This document shows, piece by piece, positions 39,177-52,227 of a stretch of 64,000 nt of DNA (positions are counted from its first letter, which is position 1; each line of letters begins with the position of its first letter). A program made the position numbers and the translations under genes. The DNA is from Mercurialis annua (lineage: Eukaryota; Streptophyta; Magnoliopsida; Malpighiales; Euphorbiaceae), in NCBI RefSeq assembly GCF_937616625.2, contig NC_065572.1:72104653-72168652 (forward strand), given 5' to 3'. The notes under the pieces were generated by a model. That model ran no database searches and was not told the origin of the DNA. It saw nothing but the letters and a program-made list of their open reading frames with translations.

Positions 39177-39640
39177 AATATCTTCGGAATTTCGCCTTTC
39201 CAATTGAACTAAACAGTGGGCTTCTTTGTTATTGTCTCGCTTCGTCCATCAAAACTGGTAGTGAGTGAAGGAGTTAGAAAAAAGCCATATATCCTTGCAG
39301 ATTTCCCAACTAGAAGCCAATAAGCAGTTTCATGAATTGACTGAGTTGGGGACCTGAATGGCATCTCTCTCAAACATCATCTTATTCCAATCTTTTTGTT
39401 TTGCCCAAAGTACAGCTTCTCAAAGAACCATGAATTATATAATTTCAGGATTCCAGATGCCTCTGAAAGAAGCAGGAAACTCCCCTTAATAGACCCAATA
39501 TTATCTTTGGCGATGCCTGCCACTGATCTTGCTTTGAGATGAGCATTGATCCCTCCATCGTAATCAATAATGATCTGGTCATTGTTGAGATGTCTGGAGG
39601 GGTTGAGGATGGGGTTAGATTGAATAAAGGAATATGAAGA
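39177..39640 (-). pseudogene. RNase H (RVT_3-type) pseudogene of LINE origin
   Basis: Minus strand, in two frames joined by a frameshift near 39425. The first part reads DQIIIDYDGGINAHLKARSV then AGIAKDNIGSIKGSF, the start of the RNase H fold with its first catalytic Asp. The second part reads AVLWAKQKDWNKMMFERDA, a stop, then NSFTHYQF-WTKRDNNKEAH, the C-terminal part. This matches the RNase H domains found in plant LINE open frames and in many domesticated-looking fragments. The shift and stops make it non-functional. Confidence 0.75.
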
Positions 39641-39871
39641 CCTAAGATGTAAAGTATCATAACATGAAAGATTTAACATATTATATTTTATGAAATAGTA
39701 ACCATTTTTTAATATATTATAAGTATTAAACAGATTCACGAGTCAATTTGTAACACGATTCATTTATTTCGTGTCATAAACAAGTTGACACACTTTTAAC
39801 ATAAATCAACTAAAATTTAATTCGAATTTATCAATTCTACGTATTTGGTGAATCCGATAAAAAAAAATTTA

Positions 39872-40080
39872 GCGTTTATCACCAATTTTAGTGTTTATCC
39901 CATATAACTGTTGCGTCACACCATTTTTACATCAAGCCAATGAGCATTTGCGATATGAAATTTTTTAATTTTTTAATTTTTTTTATCATTCAATTTTTCA
40001 CATGACTAATGTACAATTGGTTATTACACGAATGATATGGCGCAACAGTTGTGTTATATACAATTTTAACAACTTTAAAT
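39872..40080. mobile_element. MITE with ATATAACTGTTGCG arms, copy 1
   Basis: The left arm CATATAACTGTTGCGTCACA is mirrored by the right arm GATATGGCGCAACAGTTGTG. The core is AT-rich with TTTTATCATTCAATTTTTCA. The right half aligns, inverted, with 54545-54640, showing a dispersed family. Boundaries are approximate. Confidence 0.55.
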
Positions 40081-41101
40081 ACTGGTGCTCTTTATTTTGT
40101 GACTATGTCACATTGTTGGCAATTCCCGCTTTATTCAAAACAAATTTGAATCCATAGGAGCGTATACCTTTTATTTTGAGGAGTTGTTACTTGAGTCAGC
40201 AAAAGACAAGCATGTTGTTTAACAGTATGTTAAAAGAATATTTGAAAACACGAGTTCTGTATTTTTGAACAGAGCAGATTGAACTGTCCGCACCAAACAG
40301 GCTTTGCCAAATTTCATATTCCCAGTTCCACACACTCAGACAAACACCCAGTTCCTTTGCAATGTTCACCAAATCACTGTCTGTCTTACCTCACCTTTCC
40401 TTTTCTTCGTTTTAAAATTCAAAATATTTTCATTATTTTTTCTTCTTCTCATTTATGGACTAAATCAAAGGCCCTTTATATTGCCAACAAATGCAAAAGT
40501 CTGCTGGCAAAATCACATATTAAATGTAAAATTATCTTATAATTTGATTTTTGGAGTTGAGCCGGCTTCATTATATGAAATTTGTTTCCTTAAAAAATAA
40601 ATTAAAATACGTAATTCATTTTCCTATTTCATTAAACTTTCCCAAAAATGATACCAACTCATCATAGACATAAAGTGAATCAATTTTGGCCTTCCTTTTG
40701 TCCCTCGGCACGATTACCAAAAAGAAAATAAATTGCCATTTTTTATGATACACACGGAACATTAGGACCACTATTTCTAAAAATTATTTTTTACACACAT
40801 TTCATGATAAAATATTTACATCCTTTTAATAATAAAACTAAATTAAATTTTTATTTAAATATGGTATATATTTAAAATGCAACAAATAAGATATATATGA
40901 GTCGGGATACTTTATTAGAAAATATAAAATATGAAAAATACATATTAATTATAATAATTCATGTATACAATTTTTAAAAATTCAGATAAATAAAGATTTA
41001 TAATAAATATATTTATTTTTAAGTTTTAATTATATTAGATTTTAATTTCATTCTATTATTAATAAAAAGATAATATACATTGATTCGAAAAAAAAGAAGC
41101 T
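40081..41101. other. Intergenic spacer
   Basis: About 1 kb of AT-rich DNA. The overlapping short frames at 40.28-40.60 kb have no family features and are not called. Confidence 0.45.
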
Positions 41102-41114
41102 AAAAATATATATT

Positions 41115-41258
41115 TGCCAATGTGGGCCTAGCCTGAATGGTTAAGGCGTCTCTAAGTGCATCGAGAGGTTGTGGGTTCGAACCACGCCTCGGTAACTAAC
41201 AACTAACATGAGATTCTAAAGAGTCGATTTCCACCTTTGATAAAAAAAAAAAAAATAT
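41115..41258 (+). mobile_element. tRNA-derived SINE with A tail
   Basis: A tRNA-like head GGCCTAGCCTGAATGGTTAAGG (A box) and GTGGGTTCGAACCACGCC (B box, with a TTCGAA loop) are followed by a short body and a run of 13 A. The acceptor ends do not pair, so it is not a working tRNA gene. AAAAATATATAT before the head and after the A run may be the target duplication, but the sequence is AT-rich. Confidence 0.65.
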
Positions 41259-41825
41259 ATATATATATTTCATAATTTTTTAAAGAATTGTATAACTTCA
41301 TATTATAATTGATATTTTGAAAATTAAATGTAAATTAATTTAAAAGGAAAAACAGCAACGAAGCTATAAAACGTCTACAGTTTGCTGGTGCATGTCCTCC
41401 CTGCTTGTCAGCTCTGTTACACAAAGAAAAATTCAGTTGAGTTTGTTTGCTTTCAATCTATATCTCATTGTATCCCCCGCAATTCTCGCCCCTCACCTCC
41501 ATACAAAATCGTTTCTCTCATTCATTTGCCCCCATAACTAAGCCTTCTCTCATTCATTTCACTTCTTCTCATTATCCTCTGCAATATCTCCGCCGTCGTC
41601 CTCCGCCTCCTCCTCCTCCCTCTCTCTCTATCTCTTCCCTCATCTCTCCGGTGAGGGACAGATTCACGATCATAAGATACAGAGAAGAGAAGAGAGAAAA
41701 ATCGAGGGAGAAAAGGAAACGAGAGAGACAGCCAAACAGAATTAAAACAGAGACAAAATCGAGCTCATTCATGTTGTTTACGTTTTTATACGAAAACGAT
41801 CACGTTTTGAGATTTTGAAAAAGAG
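41259..41825 (+). promoter_or_regulatory. Upstream region of the TPX2-like gene
   Basis: The last ~380 bp is CT-rich (TCCTCCTCCCTCTCTCTCTA) then GA-rich (GAGAGAAAAATCGAGGGAG), typical of a long plant 5' untranslated region. It contains a candidate intron-like junction GGTGAGGG near 41650, which is unproven. Confidence 0.35.
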
Positions 41826-44800
41826 ATGGAAATGGATGAGTTATTCAATGAATCGTCGTACGGAGACGAAGAGATTGATTTTGATTACGAGTATGATGCA
41901 GCTAAGTATTATGATTTCACCAGGCCAGAAACTGAGTTCGAGGCTTATCAAGCTCAGCGATGGTTTGTAACCGCTTCATCTTATCCTCCTTCTCGTAAGA
42001 CATTAGCATTTTTCTATTCTGTTTGTCATAATTTTTATTTTTATTTTTATGAAACTGTGCATCTTATTTTGGTGTTGAATTTAGCTTTAATAATCAAGTT
42101 CAATTGGGAGCCGAGTGTTGCTCCTGTTAAAACTGGAAGAGCTCCGTTCATGTGTGGAGGAGCTTATCAAACTATAAATCGAACCAGCAGCGCCAACATG
42201 AGTCGCAGTGTCAACTCTGATGAAGTAACTTCGCCCGGTAATTACTGCTCTTTCCGTTTCATAATATTTATTGCATTTGGCTTTGACATGAGAATTGAAA
42301 AAAAATATTATTATATTTTAAATTATAAATACTTTTACTAAGTTAACTCTATCTTAAAACTTGCCGACATTTTATGACTATCATTTTATTTGTGTAATTG
42401 TATTCTTTCAACAGATAATTTTTTTTTCCAAATGCGGAGGGAGTGTATTACATTCTACGATTTGATTAAGCATTTTGTTTAATTTTGAACAAATAGTGAA
42501 ATTGTATGGATTCATTCATTTACAGTTTATCTTGTTTATTTCTGAAGGATCGGAATCAAGTAGTCCAGCCAGATCATTCAGCAAGTCACCTTTATCAAAA
42601 TATTCGAGTTTTATGAATCCTACAGCAAGTCAGTTGGCGAAGCTGAATCACCTTCCGCAGATTCATTGTAATCGGTTATTCAGAAGGTGCATTTTGCTTC
42701 ATTGAAGAATCACTATCAGATTAATTTTTTTCAACTATATTCAGTCACGGATTTGTTGTTCTATTCTTGACTTATAATAGATCTCAGAAGCAAGTAAAAA
42801 TTGAGAATAACAGTCCGCGGAATAGTTCTGTTAATGGAGTTCGGGCTACCAAAAGGCAAAAACTTGAGGCTGGCTATCTATCCAAGGTGGATTCATTTTT
42901 ATTTTTGCCTATTTATTTATGCGGAAGTTCTTACAAATATATTGACTCACTATCCATAGCAGAATGATATCTTTTTAACTTGCACTCTACTTAATAAAAT
43001 GATCAGTTTTTGCTTGTACCATGTGAGAATTCTAATAGTGATTTATTTTGTAATTCAGGTGGCTCTTCTTAAGCATCAAGCTAATTTTCTACACAAGGAA
43101 CCTAAAAAGGTCAGCTCATAATTAGCTTTAACTTGTTCTTCATATAGCGCCGGTATATCCAAAATATGTGTTGATCATTTCCCCAGTTACAGAGATTTTC
43201 TTCTGCAGTAGGCTGGTTCTGGTTTTGTTCATTGTATTCACAATTTCTTAAACAACTTTGATTTGTCTTACAGGTTGGACTTACTGATCTTAACACAACA
43301 CTAGCTAAACCTGATGTTACCACAACACTTGCTAAGCCTGATGCTACCACAACACTTGCAAAACCTGATGTTACCACAACACTTGCTAAATCTAAATTTA
43401 CAGTTCCCAAAGAACCAAATTTAGAAACAGCATTTAGGGCAGAAAGACATAGGTAGCTTTCGCTTCTTCTTCATATCAATATATACTGTATAGAGTGGTG
43501 TTTCTTTCTTTATCCTTTCTTCCTTCCTGCATGGGGTGTCTTTGGCAGGCCTTTACAATATGTTTTTAAGCTAAATTTTATTAGCGATATTTACTATGAA
43601 CTATGCAGCTCAAAGTGATGCGAGGCAACATCTATAATTGTGTTTTCTTTTGAAGTAGTTTCAACTTCTATTCCAAACAGACGACTAGCAGGCTTGCACA
43701 ATAAAATTGCTTAATATGCTATGTTTTCTGAAAATCCAGGACCAAGAACAATTTGGAGCCAGTTGAAGCTGAAAATTCAAATGCTTGTATTTTCAGAGCA
43801 AGGCCCTTGAATAGAAAAGTTGGTACTTTCAGTTACAACTGAGTTTTTTTTCCTTCTGGTTCTAATAGCTGTCAGTTTTATGAGGCAGTGCTTTAAAATA
43901 GAAGATGACAATTGACATTGTTTTTTTTATGTCCATTGCGCTTCCAGATTCTCGAAGCCCCTTCATTTCCGCTTCATAAAAAGAGCACTCCGCAACTTCC
44001 AGAGTTTCAGGTAACTAATACGCATGTGTTAATGTGGCTTATGCACTTCTTTTCAGAAATAGATTGAGTGGACAAGTTTATGTCATGATTTTATTTACTA
44101 TATTATGTTTCACTCGTGATTATAGGTGTTTCATCTGAGAACATCAGAAAGGGCGATGCAACACCAGTTTATTAATGTAAGTGATTAGCACCGATGTTTA
44201 TCATCTGACCTCTTTGATGATTGAGCTGCCTAGACTCATTTTGATATAAGATATATATTAAATTGTTCTAAGCTAGTAATTTGCTCATTCAGGAAAGGAA
44301 TGCGCAAAATTCTTGCTCCAGTCCCCGGAGTGAAAGTACAAGCTCTACAAGGTAATTCTTGCAATCTGACTGTTCTGTGATAAATTATACTTTCAGTCAA
44401 TTACAATTAGTTCCTTAAAGAGGTTGCAGTTTTTTGGGCAGAGTAATCCCTGTTGCTGGCTTTAAGGAGAAAGGGGAAGCACTAGATAGAATTAGAACTT
44501 CATGTCTAAATAAAAAGGTGATATGCATATTTTGTAAGGTCCATCAGTGATTTGTTCTGCTTGTATATCATCATTTGATTAACTCGGTTGCTCTAATCTC
44601 ATTCGATATACTTGTGTAGGAATCTAATTCTACAGCTGATAAAAGATTTCCAGACGAGACACCAATAATAGATTCATTTAGTAAGGTGGGCTTCTGTTAA
44701 TTTTTTCAAACAATTTTCATTATGCATAAGTACTCTTTACATATATTTAATGCCTTATTCTTCGATATGGCGTCCAGCTCTCTTTGACATCCGAAGTTCA

Positions 44801-45394
44801 ATTTAACACAAAGTCTCGACTAAAAATGCCTTCACATTCTAAGGTGAGTTCCATATGAATTTTGGCCTATAGAGCATAGAGGTTATTTTGATCAGTTATA
44901 TGTTGCGTTGGTATTGGTTTTACTAAATACACGAACACTTTGATTGTTTGTTTTAAGGGCTTAAAGGAGAACACGCCAGGATCTGTCCATCTAGAACAAG
45001 AGGTATGATGGTGTTGGCCCCCAAGCATGTCTCATTATTTACGTTCACATAATTTTCGTGCTCAAAAGAATAACAATCGCGTAATATTCATATTATAGAT
45101 GAGAAATGTCATCAAATCCCCAAGGCTCGGTGGCAATCATTTTCAATGTGGTAGCGACCGAACAATGATGGTACCACAAATCAACAGGTAGCCATCGAAT
45201 GTAGTCTATAGTAATAAATTTAATCACAGTGCCATGGTGCTATACCTGAATTAAAAAGTAGAAAAAACTATGGCGAAATTCTTACAATGTTTCTCTTCAT
45301 TTCTTTATTCATCAAGATACAATACCAATTGGTCAAGTAATTTACAATAAGATAATGGAATTTGTATGGTGGCAGGAGCTTGGATATACGTTGA
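41826..45394 (+). CDS. TPX2-like microtubule-associated protein, 16 exons
   Basis: Exons: 41826-41994, 42085-42237, 42548-42686, 42781-42886, 43059-43109, 43274-43452, 43740-43818, 43948-44010, 44126-44176, 44293-44351, 44442-44517, 44620-44685, 44778-44843, 44958-45002, 45099-45187, 45376-45394; 469 residues. The N-terminus has the plant TPX2 Aurora-kinase-binding-like motif DFDYEYDAAKYYDF (18-31). The central part (~245-350) matches the TPX2 importin-binding region: VPKEPNLETAFRAERHR, APSFPLHKKSTPQLPEFQVF. At 469 residues it is much shorter than full TPX2 and lacks the C-terminal microtubule/kinesin part, as in Arabidopsis TPX2-LIKE proteins that act with Aurora kinases on spindles. A 9-residue repeat is expanded at 214-249. 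The last exon, only 19 bp, is the least certain. Confidence 0.85.
43295..43402 (+). repeat. 27 bp minisatellite in exon 6 of the TPX2-like gene
   Basis: Four tandem 27 bp units encode TTLAKPDVT, TTLAKPDAT, TTLAKPDVT and TTLAKSKFT. The first three differ by only a few bases, so the expansion is recent relative to the gene. The frame is kept. It lies just before the conserved VPKEPNLETA segment. Confidence 0.95.
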
Positions 45395-46100
45395 TAGTCA
45401 AGAGTGGTAGTGCAGAATATGTATATGAGCCATATAGATAATGCCTATAGGTTGGTTTGTATTTCTCAACTAGCTTTCAGAGGAAACATGTATTCATACA
45501 TGTAAAGATAGTAGTTCCCTAATAGTAGAAATTGTGAAGATTAATGTACAGAACGTCCAATTTTTTTGTTCCCGTCGGCTTTTATTTATTAAACTATCTT
45601 TTTTTTTTTCCCTACCGATATCTATCATTTAAAGGATTCTGTAATCCTCACTATGAGTTGATATTTTTATTTGACATGAGGAATTCTTACGGCAGTAAAA
45701 TAAAACAACCCAATTGTTATATTAACAGAGGTATAGTTTCTAATGTTATATTCAAATTAAAAAAATGTAAAAGCCAGTACTTACAGGCCAAAGCTAGAAT
45801 AAGCGTATATTTTGTTGCAACATAGGGTTTTTACAACATAAAAAGACTAAATTTAGAAGAATCCGCTGTAGGAATTCCAAAATAGACATCCAATACTAGA
45901 CAGAATAAATCCTAACTACATAATTTTTTTTAATAATTAATTTGTAATTTTATAAATTAGTAATAGGTTAGATTTCAACAAACCCAAGTCAAAAAGCAAT
46001 TCCACTGACCATCATCCACCCACTCTTGGAGCAGAAAACAACTCAAGGAGCCAAAATAGATGAGTTCCCATGATCCCATCCTTATCAGAGATGAGCAAAA
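45395..46100. other. Convergent intergenic region, TPX2-like / ERL1-like
   Basis: Holds the 3' untranslated regions of both genes. No further gene or repeat was supported. Confidence 0.5.
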
Positions 46101-49100
46101 TTACAGGGTGTTCTTAGAAATTACTTCTCGAAATCTAAGAAACCACTGAGCATCAGATGAGTTATTTTCCTGCTGAGGCGGCTGCTGATGTTTGGGAACC
46201 GGATGCTGTTGTCCTTTGTCGATCACAAACTTAGCATAGTCGACTGTCTTTGGCGGAGGAGCTGAACTAGGTTTCTTTGTAGGAGGTGCCGGGAGAAACG
46301 AATTTAAGACCCTTGCTACCTCATGCATGGTTGGCCTTTCAGAAGGGTGGCGCTTTGTGCACAGCAGAGCAAGTTGGAATGTTTTCCTCACATGGGTTAT
46401 ATCCACACATGTAATTGACACTTCTTGATCAACAACCTCCATCACTGTATTGTCATCAGCCTTGGACAGTACCTGAAACAACGCGAAGCTAACACCATTA
46501 TAACAAGATAACAGTCACTACCGATTACTGCCTAAAAGAGTTGAGGAAGCACGAGTCTTACCAGCTGATGCAAATTAGACTCGTTATCAACAGCTTTTTT
46601 CCCAGTCAGAAGCTCTAAAAGAACAATGCCAAAGCTATAGACATCGGATTTTTCAGTTAGCCGAGATGTGCGGGCATATTCCGGGTCAATGTAGCCGATT
46701 GTTCCTAGAACATATGTTGAGGCATGAGTTTTTGCAGTTGAGATGCATTTTGCAATTCCAAAATCAGACAGATGAGCTTCAAAATTTTCATCCACTAGAA
46801 TATTTGATGACTTGACATCCCTATGGATAATTCTTTGGCTGCAATCATGATGAAGATAGGCAAGTCCTTGAGCAGCTCCAACAGCAATTTTTAAGCGAGT
46901 TTCCCAGTCCAATTTTACCTTCTTCGATGGTCCTGTAATTATAAACATGCAATTACAGGAATTTAGACACAAAATATACAATAAGTACTTCCAATTCCAG
47001 AAAGAAAATTAACAAAGCAAAAGACGAAGCTAGTTGACTGACCATGTAGGAGATCCCATAAAGAACCATTCACCATGTAGTCATAGAAGAGAAGGTTTCC
47101 GCAAGGAGATAGAGCATAACCATGCAAGCTAACAATGTTTCTATGTCTGATGCTGCCAATGGTCTCAAGTTCAGTTTCAAATTCACGCAAGTTGTATGGA
47201 TACTGATTATAAAGTCGCTTAATTGCTATTGGTCGGGAATTTTTCAGAACACACTTGTACACTGTGCTTGAAGCACCATAACCTATGATATACTTCTCAT
47301 TTAGGTTCTCAGTGTTTCTCATAATGTCATCAAAGGTGTGAATTGCCATGTCCATGTGAAGAACCACAAGCTTGGGTGGAACTGGAAAGAAAAGAGATCA
47401 TCAGGACATGAAAAAAATAATGTAAAATAGAAATTTAGAGCACATCGGTACGAGTCTACCTTGAGTATTTTTATGAGATCCCTTTATCAATTGTTTCTGC
47501 TGGTTTGATTTGTAAATTGCAACAATAACCATAGATAATAAAGTCATGAAGCCCAACGTCATGCATACAACTGCAGCTGTGGAAAAAATTGCTGGACATA
47601 GTAGAATAATTTAGCTTCACAAGTTCAATAAGAACCAAATACTTTCAAAAATAAGAAGTGTTAACAGATGGTCAAGTTCTTACCTCTTGACCTTGGTACA
47701 TAAGGTCCACATATGGATCCCAACCAATTGCCACACAACAAGGGATTCCCAATAAAGCTGGAGCAGAAAATACACATGTTATAAAAAAATAAACAAGCAT
47801 AACTCATGCCAAAAAATAAAGCAATACTTTTTGTCATACCTCTCTGGTGGAAACCGTGAGAAGTTTCTGATAGGAGGTACAATCCCGGATAAGTTATTGT
47901 AGGAGAAATTCCTTGCACATTAAAAAACCCAATATAAATTTCCCATAAAATAATGCAAAACATGTGATAATGGTAAATCGTCCATAAGCTGCTAATATAG
48001 ACATACAGATTTGTGAGACTGAAACAGTTGGTAAGTTGATCGGGGATTTCTCCTTGCAGGCTGTTGTTGTTCAGGATTCTGCCACAAGGTCTTGTCAATC
48101 ACACAACTTCATACTTTGAATAAGAAACCCAAGGAGGAAAGAATTTCAAACTTACAAGGAAACAATGTTTTGCAATTGCCCAAATTCAGCAGGAATACTC
48201 CCAGTAACATTGTTGAATGAAACATCACTGAAAAAAAAAAAGTTGTTCAGCAAAATCACTAACAAAAAGATGGGCTTATGAAGGATATAATCTAAGAATA
48301 TGTTAAAATACTGAGAAAAAACTTACAGAATTTGAATACTTCTGAGATTACCAAATTCAGCTGGCAATAGTCCACCAAGATGATTCCTGCTAAAGTTCCT
48401 TGGAAATTAAAAAACAAGAAAATATGTTAATGTCATTGAAAAAAATTCTCAAAAGAGTTCGAAAATAGATTTAAAATTACTTTCAGTACTTACAAGGTAA
48501 GAAGGTGCTCTAGATTACCAATAGAAGCTGGAATAGGTCCTGAAAAATTGTTTCCAGACAGATCCCTGAACACGTAATAATCCGTAAGTAATGAGATATG
48601 TGACGTGTTATAGAAGTAAATATATTCACATGAAGAAACTTACAATGTGTCGAGGTTAACTATATGTCCAAGCTCAAGAGGAATCCTTCCTTTGAAATAG
48701 TTTGATGATAGATTTCTATAGGTTTTACAGAAGATGATTAATTCCATGGAAACAATATCATATGATCTCTTGTGAAACAAGACACTTGACTTAATGACTT
48801 ACAGGTATGTCAAACTCTCTAATTTCTTGAAGCCTGGAGGAATAGTTCCATTTAACCCATTACCATGTACATTGCTGAAATAGCAGATTTAATATCATCA
48901 ATTATAGATTAAGATCAAAAGTTTGAGCACATGAAGAGAGATAATTTAAATACAATTTAAAGAAACATACAATTGGTTCAGCGCAGTGCAAGAACTGAGG
49001 TCATGCGGAATAGGCCCTTCCAGATCATTGTTACCAAGATTTCTGCACCACAAAAGGCAATTAAACAAAAATGCAACAACAAGACAAGGAGAAGAAATTT

Positions 49101-51820
49101 ATAAAGGCTCACAATTCAAATAGCTGTTCAAGCTTCCCAAGTTCAGGTGGAATGCTGCCAACAAGTTGGTTGTCATTCAGTTGACTGCAAAATAAAAAAA
49201 AAGACTCGGGAACATCACAAAAAGCAACTTGATATTTGATAAAATTGCAAGTAAATGAAGTTTTGAGCAGAATCTTACAGGTAACTAAGTTTAGACATGT
49301 TTCCAAGCTCTGGAGGAATTGGCCCAGTGAGTTTGTTTCCGTAGAGATACCTATCAAAGCGAGAAAAATTAGCAATAAGTAAAGAAGTAGCTGTCAGTGT
49401 CACTCACATGCATCTCTAACAACAAACTTACAGTTTTCCAGTAAATGACAAATTGCCAAGTATTGGTGGAATTGGTCCAACAAGCTCATTTTCACTCAAA
49501 TCCCTGGAATAAGAGGATGGAAGTAAGATCGAATCACTCAAACACTAAACAAATGCATTAAGACCCTTGGAAGAAAATAATAAGGCTGACTTACAAAACT
49601 GCAAGGGCCTGCATTAGACCTATCACTTCAGGAATCTTTCCGGTTAGCTTATTGCCTTGTAGTGACCTTCATAAACAAGACCATAACCATTCAACTGATT
49701 ACTACACATTCAACTGATCAAGGTTCATATAAATATGAAGATAATTTTACAAGGAATACTGACAATGTAGCTACTTGCAAGAAACCAATATTATATGGTA
49801 TCTCCCCAGTAATTTGATTATATGACAGGTCCCTGTAATGAATAAAACAAAGATAAAAGTTTAAAAGAATAATCATGATTAAAAATAATTTACAGAAGAG
49901 TTGATTGTTATGAATATCTGCACTTAATTTCATCAGTGCTCAAGAACTTACAGTATCTCAAAGCTTGTACAGTTGCCAATGCTATCAGGAATTGTTCCAG
50001 TGAGGTTGTTTCCCCGTACATCACTGAGGAAAAGAAATTCCATTGTCACCATAAGTACTAATTAGTGTTCAGTTAGATAACAGCAAAATGAAACATAACA
50101 AACCGTGCTGTAATTTAAAACAATACAAAGTTAAGAAGTCCAAGGGCTAACTGCTTACAAATACCACAAGCCGGTCAACTGACACATATCCTCAGACAAT
50201 GTTCCGGTCAAGGAATTTCCACGTAATCCTCTGCACCAGATTTGAAATTGAATCAATCATAACCATTCTCTCAAAAGTTAATACAACTAAGTTAAAACAA
50301 ATGAAAGTATGGCCTAAAAATAGTCACTAGATTTGACAAAAACTTACAGGTACTGCAACACTTCATTCCAATAGAGCAGTCGTGGTATCTCACCAATGAG
50401 CTGGTTCCGAGCAAGATCCCTTAGAAGCTCAACCAATAATAAATAAGCACACAAAAAATTAACCGGAATCGTTCACAGAGGGAGAAATATGAAGGTGAAA
50501 CACTTACAGAGTCTTGAGGTTGGGAAGCTGAGTTAAAGTGGCAGGTATAGGACCAGTAAGCTGATTGTTTTTCAAATTCCTGCAATCAAAAAGAGATCAA
50601 ACAAATACTCCAGGTTCAGAATAACAAAAAGTAACGTTAGTTGAGGAAACAAAAGAATGAAGCGGCCAAAGAGAGAAAAACTCACAGGAACTCAAGTTGC
50701 TTAAGCTTAGATATAGAAAAAGGTACATCTCCATAAAGCAAGTTATCAGACAGATCCCTACATTTGACATTGCAAATAAAATATCAAAAAAATCCTATTG
50801 ACAAAGCAAATTAGAAGCCATTCATATGAATAAATAGATTAGTACAGAACTCACAAATGATACAGAGAAGCACAATTTCCAATCTCATCGGGGATTTGAC
50901 CAGTTAACTTATTTCCCATAAAATCTCTAAAGACACGAGAGAATATTAGAGGCATGGCATTAGAATAATAATATAGTAAAAAATTAAAAAAAAAATGAAG
51001 AAAAAATAGTAAGGCAATGAATTTACAAGGATTGTAGATTCCTCAAATCGCCAACGGCAGTAGAAATTTCACCACCCAAGTTCAGATTTGACAAATTCCT
51101 TCATAAAAACAAAACATGAGCCCATAGCACATAAAACAGAGATACGAAAATAAAGTTCAGAAGAGAGTTACTTACAAGGAAACAACAGAGTTGCTGAGAT
51201 TGTCGCACAAAACACCACGCCAAGAACAAAAATCCGCGTTCTGAACATCATCCCAATCGAGAAGCACGTTAGCCACATTGCTGAACGACTCCTTTATCGA
51301 CATCAATGCCTTCCCTGCATCAACATCGCCACCACAATTATAGTCTCTAATTTTCTTCTCCTCATCATATTATGAAATAATTACTTGTAAAATAGGTCAA
51401 GAATGTGAACACGCAAATTGACAGTCAAATTGCGCATACTCAGGCTTCACTACTACACAGCTTATATTAGAAGTTTCATCAAAATGCAAATAATTGTAAT
51501 ATTATCAGATATTTATTATGATTCTGTAATTATTCGCACTCTGTTCCAAACATATCTACATTTCCTCCTCCTCTCTCCGTTTACAACTTAAAATCACCGA
51601 AACCATTCAAATAAGGCATTGCCAAAAGAAGCACGGAAACGCAAACGGAGTGGAAAAAGTAATCAGAAAAAACAGACGGTGGAAGTTAAATAAACCGCAA
51701 AATAGGTCGGAAACCTTCATCGTTCAGCGTAGAACCGAGCGGACAGAGAAGCAAAAACACTCCGATAAAAATCATCAGACAGCACTCAAAATTAACCAAA
51801 ACTTGCTCATTTTTCCTCAT
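46101..51820 (-). CDS. ERL1: ERECTA-LIKE 1-type LRR receptor kinase, 27 exons
   Basis: Exons 5' to 3': 51820-51715, 51314-51176, 51098-51027, 50926-50855, 50757-50686, 50579-50508, 50419-50348, 50230-50159, 50023-49952, 49832-49764, 49666-49595, 49503-49432, 49350-49279, 49184-49113, 49042-48971, 48874-48803, 48715-48644, 48565-48494, 48398-48327, 48227-48156, 48078-48007, 47911-47840, 47757-47684, 47576-47460, 47381-47043, 46932-46562, 46472-46101. The product is 984 residues. Most middle exons are 72 bp, one LRR each, same phase; exon 10 is 69 bp as expected for the IGFLQVATL repeat. There is a signal peptide ([15 protein letters not shown]), a paired Cys CSWRGVLC, about 20 LRRs, a TM at ~587-608 and a kinase with K679, HRD 774-776 and DFG 794-796. 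ERL1 perceives EPF peptides with TMM in stomatal and organ patterning. ERL1 rather than ERECTA follows from [13 protein letters not shown] and [18 protein letters not shown]. All catalytic residues are intact. Confidence 0.95.
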
Positions 51821-52219
51821 CGTCTCCGATCAACAGCAATTCTCAAAAACCAGAGAGCATGAACCAGCTCTACCACAGCTCCATTAAAAAACAGTAAATA
51901 AAGAGTTTAAACTGCCATTTGTATGCAATGTTTGTGCTGAAAATGTGTGTAAGAGAGAGAGAAATAGAGAGGAGCAGGCGGTTGGCGTGAAGTGTAAGGA
52001 AGGAGTTAAAAGAGAGTGTTAATGAAGAGAGATGGAGAAGATGACAGGTAAATAGTACTGCTGCTACTACTGCTACAGTAGTCTAGAGAGAGGATTGTGT
52101 TTTTCTTTTAATTTTCTTAAACGGCGGTGAGTTGACAGACGTTAAGTATAAAGTTTTGATTTGACAATTAAAGACACTGAGCGGCCGTCATTCGTACTAA
52201 CGTTTCCCCAAGTAGTTAC
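51821..52219 (-). promoter_or_regulatory. 5' region of the ERL1-like gene
   Basis: Purine-rich on the plus strand (GAGAGAGAAATAGAGAGGAG near 51954), so CT-rich in the sense of the gene, as in many plant leaders. It ends at a hAT-type insertion, so the promoter either includes or was displaced by that element. Confidence 0.4.
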
Positions 52220-52227
52220 AGTTTTCG

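Noticed and set aside
41117..41200. Functional tRNA gene
   Set aside because: A and B boxes and a TTCGAA loop are present, but the acceptor ends do not pair and an A-rich tail follows. It fits a SINE better.
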